64,000 bases of DNA from Amorphoplanes digitatis (GTDB lineage Bacteria; Actinomycetota; Actinomycetes; Mycobacteriales; Micromonosporaceae), in NCBI RefSeq assembly GCF_014205335.1, contig NZ_JACHNH010000001.1, forward strand, positions 5,574,501-5,638,500, read 5' to 3'. Positions 42,605-50,830 of the stretch are shown here, one piece after another (the stretch's first letter is position 1; the number at the start of each line of letters is the position of its first letter). A model generated the notes under the pieces. The model did no database searches, was not told where the DNA came from, and saw only the letters and a list, made by a program, of their open reading frames with translations. Both the position numbers and the translations under genes were made by a program.

Positions 42605-43510
42605 ATGGCAGATACGGCGATCGACCGCTCGCCCATCACGGTCCGGGCCCGCGGCCTGCTGCCGTCGCTGTCCCCGGCCGAGCAGCGGGTGGCGCGGGTG
42701 ATCATCGACGAGGCGGCCACCGCCGCCCGGCTCACCATCACCGACCTCGCCCGGCGGGCCGGCTCCAGCGAGACCACGGTGATCCGGTTCTGCCGGGCGA
42801 TGGGCTTCGCCGGCTACTCCGAGCTGCGGCTGACCCTCGCGGGCGAGGCCGGCCGCGCGTACGAGGCCGCCGGAGCCGCCGAGGAGCCGGTCGGCAGCGA
42901 CATCAGCGAGAGCGACGACCTCGCCCAGGTGGTCAAGAAGATCGCCTTCGCGGACGCCCGGGCGGTCGAGGAGACCGCCTCGCAGATCGACATCGCGGTG
43001 CTGGAGCAGGTGGTCGACCTGGTCGCCGGCGCCCGGCGGGTGGACATCTACGGCGTCGGCGCGAGCGCGTTCGTGGCCAGCGACTTCCAGCAGAAGCTGC
43101 ACCGCATCGGCCGCGTCGCGTTCGCCTGGAGCGACACCCACCTGGCCCTGACCAGCGCCGCGCTGCTGGACGAGCGGGACGTGGCGTTCGGCATCTCGCA
43201 CACCGGCACGACAAGCGACACCATCGAGGCGTTCGCCGAGGCCGGGCGGCGCGGCGCGCGTACCGTCGCGCTCACCAACTTCCCCAAGGCGCCGATCACC
43301 CAGGTCGCCGACCTGGTGCTGACCACCGCGGCCCGCGAGACCACGTTCCGCTCCGGCGCGATGGCCAGCCGGCTGGCCCAGCTCACCGTCATCGACTGCG
43401 TCTTCGTCGGCGTCGCCCAGCGCACCTACCACCAGACCCGGGCCGCGCTCGACGTCACCTACGCGGCGGTACGCGGGCGGCGGATCGGCACCGATCGGAG
43501 CCGCGGGTGA
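42605..43510 (+). CDS. RpiR/MurR-family transcriptional regulator
   Basis: 301 aa. The N-terminal HTH (residues about 10-80; LTITDLARRAGSSETTVIRF then CRAMGFAGYSELRLTL) is followed by a SIS sugar-phosphate-binding domain (VDIYGVGASAFVASDFQQKL, FGISHTGTTSDTIEAF). MurR-type members sense MurNAc-6-P and control murQ. The stop overlaps murQ (GTGA), so regulator and etherase are one unit. The ATG at 42605 is preferred over the TTG at 42569, since the extra residues would lie across the promoter. Confidence 0.92.
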   Translation: MADTAIDRSPITVRARGLLPSLSPAEQRVARVIIDEAATAARLTITDLARRAGSSETTVIRFCRAMGFAGYSELRLTLAGEAGRAYEAAGAAEEPVGSDISESDDLAQVVKKIAFADARAVEETASQIDIAVLEQVVDLVAGARRVDIYGVGASAFVASDFQQKLHRIGRVAFAWSDTHLALTSAALLDERDVAFGISHTGTTSDTIEAFAEAGRRGARTVALTNFPKAPITQVADLVLTTAARETTFRSGAMASRLAQLTVIDCVFVGVAQRTYHQTRAALDVTYAAVRGRRIGTDRSRG

Positions 43511-44424
43511 GGCCCCTGGACGAGGCGCCGCTGTCGCGGACCGAGCAGCGCAACCCGCGCAGCGCCTCGATCGACCGGATGTCCACCCTGGACCTGCTCC
43601 GCCTGATCAACGCCGAGGACCGCCAGGTACCGGTCGCGGTCGCCGACGTGCTGCCCGCCCTCGCCGCCGCCGTCGAGCTGGCCGTGGCCGCGCTCGCCGG
43701 CGGGCACCGCGTGCACTACGTCGGCGCCGGCACCTCCGGGCGGATCGCGGTGCTGGACGCGGCCGAGCTGATCCCCACGTTCGGGCTGGCGCCCGGCCGG
43801 GTGGTGGCGCACATCGCGGGCGGATCGCACGCGCTGACCAATCCGTCCGAGGCGGCCGAGGACGACGAGGACGCCGGTGCGGCGGCCGCCGCCGAGGCCG
43901 GCGAGGGAGACCTCGTCGTCGGCGTCACGGCGAGCGGGCGCACCCCGTACGTCCGGGCGGCGCTCGCCGTGGCCCGCGCCCGCGGCGCGCACACCGTGCT
44001 GCTGTCGGCGAACCCGGCCTCGCCGATCGCCACTGGCGTCGACGTGCACGTCGCGCCCGACACCGGGCCGGAGGTGCTCACCGGATCCACCCGGATGAAG
44101 GCCGGCACCGCGCAGAAGCTGATGCTCAACGCGTTCTCCACCGCGACGCTGGTGCGGCTGGGGCACACGTACTCGAACCTGATGACCGACATGCTGGCCA
44201 GCAACGCCAAGCTGCGCGACCGGCAGCTGCGCATCCTGGCCGAGGCGACCGGCGCCGACCTGGACCGGTGCCGGCAGGCGCTGCGCGCGGCCGCCGGCGA
44301 CGCGAAGGTGGCGGTGGTGACGCTGATCGCCGGCGCCAGCGCCGAGGCGGCCGGCCGGGCACTGGCCGAAACGGACGGACACGTGCACCGGGCGCTGCGC
44401 CTGCTCGATCACCACGCCGCCTGA
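43507..44424 (+). CDS. murQ: N-acetylmuramic acid 6-phosphate etherase MurQ
   Basis: 305 aa cytoplasmic lyase that removes D-lactate from MurNAc-6-P to give GlcNAc-6-P. The SIS fold and family blocks are clear: RNPRSASIDRMSTLDLLRLI, HYVGAGTSGRIAVLDAAELI with the catalytic Glu and PTFG following, GVTASGRTPYV, LTGSTRMKAGTAQKLMLNAF, and the C-terminal helical domain with ATGADLDRCRQALRAAAGDAK as its start. Length is standard. The released D-lactate could be used by the FAD/Fe-S dehydrogenase at 13.2 kb, an inferred link. Confidence 0.96.
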   Translation: MRPLDEAPLSRTEQRNPRSASIDRMSTLDLLRLINAEDRQVPVAVADVLPALAAAVELAVAALAGGHRVHYVGAGTSGRIAVLDAAELIPTFGLAPGRVVAHIAGGSHALTNPSEAAEDDEDAGAAAAAEAGEGDLVVGVTASGRTPYVRAALAVARARGAHTVLLSANPASPIATGVDVHVAPDTGPEVLTGSTRMKAGTAQKLMLNAFSTATLVRLGHTYSNLMTDMLASNAKLRDRQLRILAEATGADLDRCRQALRAAAGDAKVAVVTLIAGASAEAAGRALAETDGHVHRALRLLDHHAA

Positions 44425-44433
44425 GCCGCACCG

Positions 44434-44439
44434 TATGCT
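44434..44439 (+). promoter_or_regulatory. -10 box TATGCT before 44449
   Basis: TATGCT ends 9 nt before the ATG with no ribosome-binding site, which suggests a leaderless transcript separate from murQ. Confidence 0.4.
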
Positions 44440-44448
44440 CTCGCGTCC

Positions 44449-44985
44449 ATGGAAACCGACACGCAGTTCGCCTTCACGGCTCAGCTCAGCAAGGCCCAGT
44501 TCGCGGCGAGCGTGCGGCTCGCCGCGCGGAAGGTGATCTGGTTCCTCCGGATCTTCGGACTGCTCGCGGCCTTCTTCGGCGCGTGGGCGGTCAGCATCGG
44601 CATCTACGTGTCGGGTACGACCCTCGTCGTGCTGGGCCTGGCCCTCGCCGTCGGCATGCCGGCCCTGCTGGTGCGCGTCTCGGTGGGACGCGCGCAGCGA
44701 CTGCTCGACGGGCCGGTCGGCTACCGGATCGACGCCGAAGGGGTCAGGTCGAGCACCCGGCACACCGACGGCATCATCCGGTGGCCGCTGCTCGACCGGC
44801 TCGAACAGCGGCCGGACGTGCTGCTGGTCTGGATGGGCCGGGGCCAGTTCATCCCGATCCCGGTGGGCGAGTTCACGCCGGAGACCCGGACGGCGCTGGT
44901 CGCCTTCATCGAGGCACACCTCGCCGGGCGCGCGCCCGAAACCGCGACCGCCGAGAAGTCCGCAGTCCGCCCGCCGACCCCGTAG
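44449..44985 (+). CDS. YcxB-like membrane protein
   Basis: 178 aa. A polar N-terminus (TQFAFTAQLSKAQFAASVRL) precedes two membrane helices (about 32-50 and 53-75; LGLALAVGMPALLVRVS), then a cytoplasmic domain with GYRIDAEGVRSSTRHTDGII and a closing QFIPIPVGEFTPETRTALV. The combination of two helices and a PH-like C-domain is that of the YcxB-like family. Function is unknown. It is not obviously linked to the flanking amino-sugar or xylanase genes. Confidence 0.75.
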   Translation: METDTQFAFTAQLSKAQFAASVRLAARKVIWFLRIFGLLAAFFGAWAVSIGIYVSGTTLVVLGLALAVGMPALLVRVSVGRAQRLLDGPVGYRIDAEGVRSSTRHTDGIIRWPLLDRLEQRPDVLLVWMGRGQFIPIPVGEFTPETRTALVAFIEAHLAGRAPETATAEKSAVRPPTP

Positions 44986-44987
44986 CG

Positions 44988-45165
44988 TTTCCGAAACTTC
45001 CGGAACCCCACCTCCCTCAAGGTGCGGGCGGGCTGCGGCGATCACCTCGGAGGCGTGTCACACCAATCCGGTACCGGTCAGGCTGAACGTCGATCTATCG
45101 TCACAGACTGATTTCCGGAAGGTTACCGAAACTTGTTGACACCCTGGTGGGTACGGAAATAGCGT
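44988..45165 (+). promoter_or_regulatory. Xylanase promoter with repeated CCGAAACTT elements
   Basis: TTGACA (45136-45141) and TAGCGT (45160-45165), 18 bp apart, form the likely promoter, leaving a leader of about 130 nt. CCGAAACTTCCGG (44991-45003) is a near-palindrome and ACCGAAACTT (45125-45134) abuts the -35; TTCCGGAA occurs at both places. Actinomycete xylanase promoters are known for GAAA/TTTC-type repeats, so these are operator candidates. The 316-bp gap shows no gene. Confidence 0.6.
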
Positions 45166-45301
45166 CGCCATCGACGGGACTCAATGACCGTCGATGGCAC
45201 GTCCCAACGCGACCGCCCCCACCGCGTGGTCCGACGCCGATATCCGGCGGCCGCCCGCGCCGCTGGCCTCCCGCCAGCCGTCACGAGGAGGAAGCAGACA
45301 C

Positions 45302-46318
45302 ATGAACGACATCCCCACCCCACCGAGGAGACGCGGCCGGACGCGGCTGCTCCTCGGCGCCGCGTGCGCCGCGGTGATGGCCGTGGCCGGCACGGTGATA
45401 GCCGCACCGAGCGCCTACGCCGAGGCCGACCGGACCGTCAGCTCGAACTCCACCGGCACGCACAACGGGTTCTACTACTCGTTCTGGAAAGACAGCGGCA
45501 ACGCCAGCATGACGCTGCGCGCCGACGGCCGTTACTCCAGCAACTGGGGCAGCGGCACCAACAACTGGGTCGGCGGCAAGGGCTGGGCCACCGGCAGCCG
45601 CAGGACGATCAGCTACTCGGGCAGCTACAGCCCGAACGGCAACAGCTACCTCGCCCTGTACGGATGGACGCGCAACCCGCTCATCGAGTACTACGTCGTG
45701 GAGAACTTCGGCACGTACAACCCGAGCACCGGCGCACAGCGGTTGGGCTCCGTCACCACCGACGGCAGCACCTACGACATCTACCGCACCCAGCGGGTCA
45801 ACCAGCCGTCGATCGACGGCACCGCGACGTTCTACCAGTACTGGAGCGTCCGCCAGTCGAAGCGCAGCGGCGGCACCATCACCACCGCCAACCACTTCGA
45901 CGCCTGGGCACGCGCCGGGCTGAACCTCGGCAACCACGCGTACCAGATCATCGCCACCGAGGGCTACCAGAGCAGCGGCAGCTCCGACATCACGGTGAGC
46001 GAGGGCGGCACCCCCAACCCGGGGCCGACCACCACCAGCCCCAACCCCGGCGGCGGCAACTGCACCGCGACGCTCTCGGCCGGCCAGCAGTTCGGCGACC
46101 GGTTCAACCTCAACGTCGCGGTCAGCGGCACGAACAGCTGGGTCGTCAGCCTCGGCCTCAACGGCGGCCAGAGCCTGCAGAACAGCTGGAACGCCTCGGT
46201 CAGCGGCACGACCGGAACCGTCACCGCCCGGCCGAACGGCAACGGCAACAACTTCGGTGTGACGATCATGGCCAACGGCAACTGGACCTGGCCGACCGTC
46301 ACCTGCCGGACGGGCTGA
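45302..46318 (+). CDS. Secreted endo-1,4-beta-xylanase, GH11 with C-terminal CBM2-like module
   Basis: 338 aa. A long signal peptide ends near PSAYAEA. The GH11 jelly-roll (about 42-232) has SFWKDSGNASMTLRADGRYS, the nucleophile Glu in NPLIEYYVVENFG (about E130) and the acid/base Glu in ATEGYQSSGSS (about E220). A Gly/Pro/Thr linker (about 237-255) leads to a module with CTATLSAGQQFGDRFNLNVA and GNNFGVTIMANGNWTWP, best read as a CBM2-type carbohydrate-binding domain. GAGGAGG precedes the ATG. It hydrolyses xylan outside the cell. Confidence 0.95.
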   Translation: MNDIPTPPRRRGRTRLLLGAACAAVMAVAGTVIAAPSAYAEADRTVSSNSTGTHNGFYYSFWKDSGNASMTLRADGRYSSNWGSGTNNWVGGKGWATGSRRTISYSGSYSPNGNSYLALYGWTRNPLIEYYVVENFGTYNPSTGAQRLGSVTTDGSTYDIYRTQRVNQPSIDGTATFYQYWSVRQSKRSGGTITTANHFDAWARAGLNLGNHAYQIIATEGYQSSGSSDITVSEGGTPNPGPTTTSPNPGGGNCTATLSAGQQFGDRFNLNVAVSGTNSWVVSLGLNGGQSLQNSWNASVSGTTGTVTARPNGNGNNFGVTIMANGNWTWPTVTCRTG

Positions 46319-46346
46319 CCCCGGCCGGCTCGCAGCACCCGCTCCT

Positions 46347-46376
46347 GTGGCGCGGCGGCCCCGGCCGCCGCGCCAC
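46347..46376. terminator. Strong hairpin between convergent genes
   Basis: GTGGCGCGGCGGCC pairs perfectly with GGCCGCCGCGCCAC across a 2-nt centre (in practice a 4-6 nt loop), 28 bp after the xylanase stop and 10 bp before the stop of the opposing gene. It can serve both directions. Confidence 0.8.
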
Positions 46377-46386
46377 CTCCATGCGA

Positions 46387-47007
46387 TCAGGCCGTCCGCA
46401 CCCGGGCCCGGGCGATCGTCCGCCAGCCGGCGACTCCCAGCACGGCGAGCATCGGTACGGCGCCGACCGCGGGCAGGATCGGCGTGCTGTACGGCAGGAG
46501 CAGCATCCCGGCGTACCCGGCGACGATGGCCGGCACGGTCCACCAGCCGACCACGCCGGCCCGGGCCAGCCCGATGAACGTCATCAGCAGCGCCAGCGAG
46601 ACCAGCGGGCCCGGGTTGAACGCCAGCTGCTCGGCCGGGTGGGCCAGCACCCGGTCCGAGATCGCCGCGGCCTGCTCCAGCGGCAGGTTGCGGCCCAGCT
46701 CCATGTGGAACCAGTCGGACAGCAGCGAACCGGAGATCTGGAGCAGCCCGAGCGCGCCGAACAGCGCGCCGACGAGCGTCAGCAGGCCGCCCCTGCGGCC
46801 CCGCACCAGCAGCGGCACGGCGAGCAGGCCCGCGCCCATGAGCAGGTTGCCGTAGTGCAGCAGCAGCGCGGAGAGCTGGGTGAGCAACGGGTCCCGCGCC
46901 AGGGACGCCAGGTACTGCGCCTTCTCGTCGCCGGCCGCCGGCGGCGAGGTGGCGAGCCCGGCGAAGAACAGCGCCGCGCCGGCGATGAGCGCCCCGCCGG
47001 CGATCAC
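46387..47007 (-). CDS. Integral membrane protein of unknown function
   Basis: 206 aa with about six hydrophobic helices (ALIAGAALFFAGLATSP, LLMGAGLLAVPLLVRGRRGG, LLTLVGALFGALGLLQISGS, LVSLALLMTFIGLARAGVVG) and an amphipathic SDWFHMELGRNLPLEQAAAI segment. I do not recognise a family. The GTG start lies only 17 bp from the divergent histidine kinase start, so there is little room for separate promoters. The kinase could regulate it, but nothing in the sequence shows this. Confidence 0.75.
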   Translation of the reverse strand: MIAGGALIAGAALFFAGLATSPPAAGDEKAQYLASLARDPLLTQLSALLLHYGNLLMGAGLLAVPLLVRGRRGGLLTLVGALFGALGLLQISGSLLSDWFHMELGRNLPLEQAAAISDRVLAHPAEQLAFNPGPLVSLALLMTFIGLARAGVVGWWTVPAIVAGYAGMLLLPYSTPILPAVGAVPMLAVLGVAGWRTIARARVRTA

Positions 47008-47024
47008 CGGCAGGACCCGGCGCC

Positions 47025-48020
47025 GTGGTGGCCGCGGCGTTCCCCATCGTCGTTGCCGGTGGGCTGAACGGGCCGACCGGGGCGGGCGTGCTCAGCTTCT
47101 TCCTCGCGCCGGGCTGGGCCGGGTACCGCGGGAATCCGCGGCGGTCCTGGCTCGCGCCGCTGTCGGCCCAGCTCATGGCGAGCCTCGGCACCTGGGTGGC
47201 CGGCCGCGCGACCGGCTCCACCGTCGGCGGCCTCGGCGCGATCGCGTGGGAGAACCTGTTCTTCGGGCTGCTGTGCTGGGGCGCCTGGGGCGTCGGCCTG
47301 CTCGCCCGCCGGCTGCGGCATCGCGCGACGCTCCTGGCCCGCCTCGCCGAGGCGATGGAGGCCGAGCGCGACGCGCGGGAACACGCGATCCTCGTCGAGG
47401 AGCGCCAGCGCATCGCCCGCGACATGCACGACGTCGTGGCCCACTCGATAAGCGTCATGGTGCTCCAGCTCGGCGCCATCCGCAGCACCCTGCCGCCGGA
47501 CACCGCGCAGGCCGAGATGATGCGCAACGTGGAGCGGCTCGGCCGCGAGTCGGTACGGGAGCTTCGCGCCCTGGTGGGCATGCTGCGCGACGCGGCCTCG
47601 AACGAGCCGGTGCGCAACCCGTCGCTGGCCCGCGCGGACGAACTCGTCGCCGAGGTGCGCGCCGCCGGTCTGCCGGTCGACCTGACCGTCGACGGCGACA
47701 TCGCGGAGCTGCCGGCGGCGCTGGACGTCTCGGCGTACCGGATCCTCCAGGAGGCGCTCGCCAACGTGCTGCGCCACGCCGGCACCGTGCCGACGCGGGT
47801 CGTCGTGCACCGCGCCGGGGACCGGCTCGGCCTCACCATCGACAACGACCCGCCGCCGGGCGCGCGTCCGGACCGGGACCCGACGGCCGGCCCGGGCGGT
47901 CACGGCCTGGTCGGCATGCGGGAGCGGGTCTCCGTGTACGGCGGGCGGCTGGCGGCCGGTCCGCGGCCCGACGGCGGGTACGGCGTCGACGCCGTGTTCC
48001 CGATCGGGGCGCGGCGGTGA
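47025..48020 (+). CDS. NarL-type sensor histidine kinase
   Basis: 331 aa. The N-terminal about 100 residues hold three hydrophobic stretches, fewer than the four to six usual in this group. A coiled stretch leads to HisKA_3 (VEERQRIARDMHDVVAHSIS, phosphate-accepting His in the middle) and the ATP-binding domain (YRILQEALANVLRHAG, GGHGLVGMRERVSVYGG). No ribosome-binding site precedes the GTG, and the divergent gene is 17 bp away, so the N-terminus may be shortened or the start misplaced. Its stop overlaps the response regulator (GTGA). Confidence 0.88.
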   Translation: MVAAAFPIVVAGGLNGPTGAGVLSFFLAPGWAGYRGNPRRSWLAPLSAQLMASLGTWVAGRATGSTVGGLGAIAWENLFFGLLCWGAWGVGLLARRLRHRATLLARLAEAMEAERDAREHAILVEERQRIARDMHDVVAHSISVMVLQLGAIRSTLPPDTAQAEMMRNVERLGRESVRELRALVGMLRDAASNEPVRNPSLARADELVAEVRAAGLPVDLTVDGDIAELPAALDVSAYRILQEALANVLRHAGTVPTRVVVHRAGDRLGLTIDNDPPPGARPDRDPTAGPGGHGLVGMRERVSVYGGRLAAGPRPDGGYGVDAVFPIGARR

Positions 48021-48685
48021 GCGGCATCCGGGTCGTGGTCGCCGACGACGAGGCGATGATCCGCGCCGGGCTGCGGATGCTGCTCGACCACCAGCCCGAC
48101 ATCAGCGTCGTCGGTGAGGCCGTCGACGGGTTCGACGCCCGGGAGGTGGTCCGGCGCACCCGGCCGGACGTCGTGCTCATGGACGTCCGGATGCCGCGCT
48201 GCGACGGGCTTCAGGCGGCCGGGCACATCGTCGCCGAGAGCGCCGCGAAGGTCATCATCCTCACCACGTTCGACGAGGACGCCGCCGTGGCCCGGGCGCT
48301 GCGCTCGGGGGTGAGCGGGTTCCTGCTCAAGGTGGCACCGCCCGAGCAGCTGGTGCAGGCGGTGCGCACGGTCGCCGCCGGCCAGGCGCTGCTGGACCCG
48401 GCGATCACGCTGCGGGTCATCGCGTCGTTCGCACAGGCGCCCGGCGCCGACCCCGCGGCCGCCGAGCGGCTGGCCGCCCTCACCGACCGGGAGGTCGACG
48501 TGCTGCGCCTGGTCGCCCGGGGGCTGTCCAACGCGGAGATCGCGGTACGGCTGTTCCTGGGCGAGGCCACGGTCAAGACGTACATCTCCCGGATGCTGGC
48601 GAAGCTGGGCCTGCGCGACCGGGTGCAGGCGGCCGCGTTCGCCTACGAGAGCGGCCTGGTCCGCCCGGGCGTCACCGACGGGTAG
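48017..48685 (+). CDS. NarL/FixJ-family response regulator
   Basis: 222 aa. Receiver domain with acidic pair VVVADDEAMIRAGLRMLL, phospho-acceptor Asp in VVLMDVRMPRCDG (about D54), and Lys in SGFLLKVAPPEQL. The C-terminal LuxR-type HTH is LTDREVDVLRLVARGLSNAE followed by TVKTYISRMLAKLGLRDRVQ. It is coupled to the kinase by a 4-bp overlap. Targets are not evident; the usual family promoter would be its own or the adjacent membrane gene's. Confidence 0.94.
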   Translation: MSGIRVVVADDEAMIRAGLRMLLDHQPDISVVGEAVDGFDAREVVRRTRPDVVLMDVRMPRCDGLQAAGHIVAESAAKVIILTTFDEDAAVARALRSGVSGFLLKVAPPEQLVQAVRTVAAGQALLDPAITLRVIASFAQAPGADPAAAERLAALTDREVDVLRLVARGLSNAEIAVRLFLGEATVKTYISRMLAKLGLRDRVQAAAFAYESGLVRPGVTDG

Positions 48686-48691
48686 CTCTCC

Positions 48692-50074
48692 TCACCGCAG
48701 GAGGAAGGACAGGGCCTCCCGTGCGGCGTCGGTTGCCGCGTCGCGGGCGGCACGCAGCGCCGCCTGGTCGCGTTCGAGCCGGGACGGCAGCGGGTCGCCG
48801 AGGCGGGGCGCGAGCGCGAGCGTGCTCAGGCCGTGGCTCCAGCCGTCGCGTACCTGCTGGAGGGTCTCCCGGTAGCGGTGCGGCCGGCCGCGGTAGGCGG
48901 CGGCGAGCTCCGGGTTGAGGCGGCGCAGGTAGCGCTCGACCACCACGTCGACGGCGCCGAACGACGGCTGGGTGCCGGGCGGCCGGGTGGCGAGCACGAC
49001 GGCGTGGGTGGCGCCGCGCGCGGCGGCGGCGACGACCGGTACTGCCTCCACGATGCCGCCGTCCAGCCAGCGCCGGCCGCGCAGCGTGACCGGGTCGCCG
49101 GCGAGCATCGGCAGCAGGCCGGAGGCGTGCAGGCTGCCGATCAGGTCGGCGCGGTCGGTGAAGTCGGACAGCGCCTCGGCCCGGCCGGTGTCCACGTCGG
49201 TGGCGACCATCGCGAGCCGGCCGGCCCAGTCGGTGCCGGCCGCGGAGCCGAGGTCGAACAGCTCGTCGACGCGGCTGACGATGCGCGTGCCGTCGATCAC
49301 CGGGCGGCCGAGGGCGAACCGCCGCAGGTCGATGAACTCGGGCGAGGTGAAGACCTCCGCGTACGACTCGGCCATCGCCCCGGCGGCGCCGACGGCGAGG
49401 GTGGCGGCGTTGACCGCGCCGGCCGAGGTGCCCACGATCATGTCGATCGACGGCAGCAGGCCCTCCCGCTCGATGACGGCGGCCATCGCGGCGGAGACGA
49501 TGCCCCGCATGCCGCCACCCTCGATGACCAGGGCGACCGTGGCGCCGTCGTCGGTGTTACCGGTGCGGCGGCGCTCGAGGAGCACGTCCTGGACGCTGGG
49601 CGTGGCGAGCCGGCCCACCCGCACCCGCGCCGGCTGGGCGGCGGGCGTGGCCGCCGGCTCCGCCGGCGCGACGATGGTGCCCTGCGCGACGGCGACCAGG
49701 GTCTCGGTGCCGTCCTCGGCGATCGCGTGCAGCTCGCAACGGCAGGCGGCGCGCCGGCCTTCGGCGCGCATGACCATGCCGTGTGCCCGCAGCGTACGGC
49801 CCCGGGCCGGCGCGATGTAGTCGATGGTGAGCCCGGACGTGACGACGTCGGGTCCCAGCGCGGCGCCGCCGGCGAAGGCGAGGGCGTTGTCGGCGGCGTA
49901 CGCGACGATCCCGCCGTGCACGGCGCCGTGGTGGTTGGTGATCTCGGGCCGGATGTCGAGCTCGACGGTGGCGCTGCCCTCGCCGAACGAGACCAGCCGG
50001 GTGCCGAACATCCGGGTCACGGACTGGTCGGCGAGGACCCGCTGCGCGCGGGCCAGCGGGGTTGTGACGGTCAT
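48692..50074 (-). CDS. Hotdog thioesterase-patatin phospholipase fusion protein
   Basis: 460 aa. Residues 1-135 form a PaaI-type hotdog thioesterase (ITNHHGAVHGGIVAYAADNA, SGLTIDYIAPARGRTLRAHG). After a Pro/Ala linker, residues about 178-460 form a patatin-like phospholipase: oxyanion GGGMRG (about 186), nucleophile elbow GTSAG (about 214) and catalytic Asp in LDGGIVEAVP (about 338). Both halves act on acyl esters or thioesters, so the protein could release fatty acids from phospholipids and from CoA. The start overlaps the TetR stop (ATGA). The fusion itself is unusual. Confidence 0.9.
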   Translation of the reverse strand: MTVTTPLARAQRVLADQSVTRMFGTRLVSFGEGSATVELDIRPEITNHHGAVHGGIVAYAADNALAFAGGAALGPDVVTSGLTIDYIAPARGRTLRAHGMVMRAEGRRAACRCELHAIAEDGTETLVAVAQGTIVAPAEPAATPAAQPARVRVGRLATPSVQDVLLERRRTGNTDDGATVALVIEGGGMRGIVSAAMAAVIEREGLLPSIDMIVGTSAGAVNAATLAVGAAGAMAESYAEVFTSPEFIDLRRFALGRPVIDGTRIVSRVDELFDLGSAAGTDWAGRLAMVATDVDTGRAEALSDFTDRADLIGSLHASGLLPMLAGDPVTLRGRRWLDGGIVEAVPVVAAAARGATHAVVLATRPPGTQPSFGAVDVVVERYLRRLNPELAAAYRGRPHRYRETLQQVRDGWSHGLSTLALAPRLGDPLPSRLERDQAALRAARDAATDAAREALSFLLR

Positions 50075-50691
50075 CGGGCGACTCCCAGTCCGCGGAAGCA
50101 GAACAGCCGGATCGCCTCGATCACGCCGGCCTGTTCATCGGGTGACGGTTCGGGGCTGTCCGGGCGGATCCACCCGACCAGCGCCTCGGAGATGGCGCCC
50201 ATCACGGCGGAGGCCGCCAGCCGCGGGTCCTGCGGCACGAAGTCGCCGCTGGTCAGGCCGTCGCGGATGATCCGCTCGCTGATGTCGGTGTATGAACCGC
50301 GGTAGACCAGCCGCTCCTCCTCGACCACCGGGCTGACCGGCTCGAACAGCAGCGCCCAGGCCATCCGCCGCCCGTGCAGTGCCCGCCCGCTGAACGTGCG
50401 GATCAGGCCGTTGAGGCGCTCGGCAGCCTGCTGACCGGCGTCGGCGACGGCCGTGCGGGCCAGGTCGATCTCGTGGTTCGCGGCGCTGCGGAACACCTCG
50501 GCGAGCAGGCGGTCGCGGCTGTCGAAGTATGAGTAGACGGAGCCGACGCTGGCCTGGCAGCGGGTGGCGATCGCGGCGACGGTGGCGCCCTTGAACCCCT
50601 CGGCGGCGACAAGCGAACGCGCGCCGCGGAGCATCGCGTCCCGCTTGTCCCTCGCGTTCTGCCTGGTCAGTGCGGTCTGCCGGTACGGCAT
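50071..50691 (-). CDS. TetR-family transcriptional regulator
   Basis: 206 aa. The N-terminal HTH (residues about 18-65) reads DAMLRGARSLVAAEGFKGAT, then VAAIATRCQASVGSVYSYF. The C-terminal ligand domain includes YTDISERIIRDGLTSGDFVP and ends FCFRGLGV, as in fatty-acid-related TetR members. It is co-transcribed with the thioesterase-patatin gene and divergent from an ion transporter; two palindromes in between are its likely operators. An acyl-CoA or lipid ligand is inferred from the partner gene. Confidence 0.92.
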   Translation of the reverse strand: MPYRQTALTRQNARDKRDAMLRGARSLVAAEGFKGATVAAIATRCQASVGSVYSYFDSRDRLLAEVFRSAANHEIDLARTAVADAGQQAAERLNGLIRTFSGRALHGRRMAWALLFEPVSPVVEEERLVYRGSYTDISERIIRDGLTSGDFVPQDPRLAASAVMGAISEALVGWIRPDSPEPSPDEQAGVIEAIRLFCFRGLGVAR

Positions 50692-50710
50692 CCGGAGGCC
50701 CCCAAAATTC

Positions 50711-50753
50711 TGAATCCGCGTTCAAAGCTTGCCAAGGATTGAACCACGGTTCA
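50711..50753. promoter_or_regulatory. Two TetR-type palindromic operators
   Basis: TGAATCCGCGTTCA (50711-50724) and TGAACCACGGTTCA (50740-50753) share the plan TGAAnC-N3-GTTCA with centres 29 bp apart. They lie between the TetR gene and the divergent transporter and could control both. Confidence 0.75.
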
Positions 50754-50830
50754 TTTCATCGCGGCAACCAGACCGGGACCAAGATCACTTCGGCGTTTCC
50801 CCGCCACCGATTCCGGGGAAGGGCCTGGCC

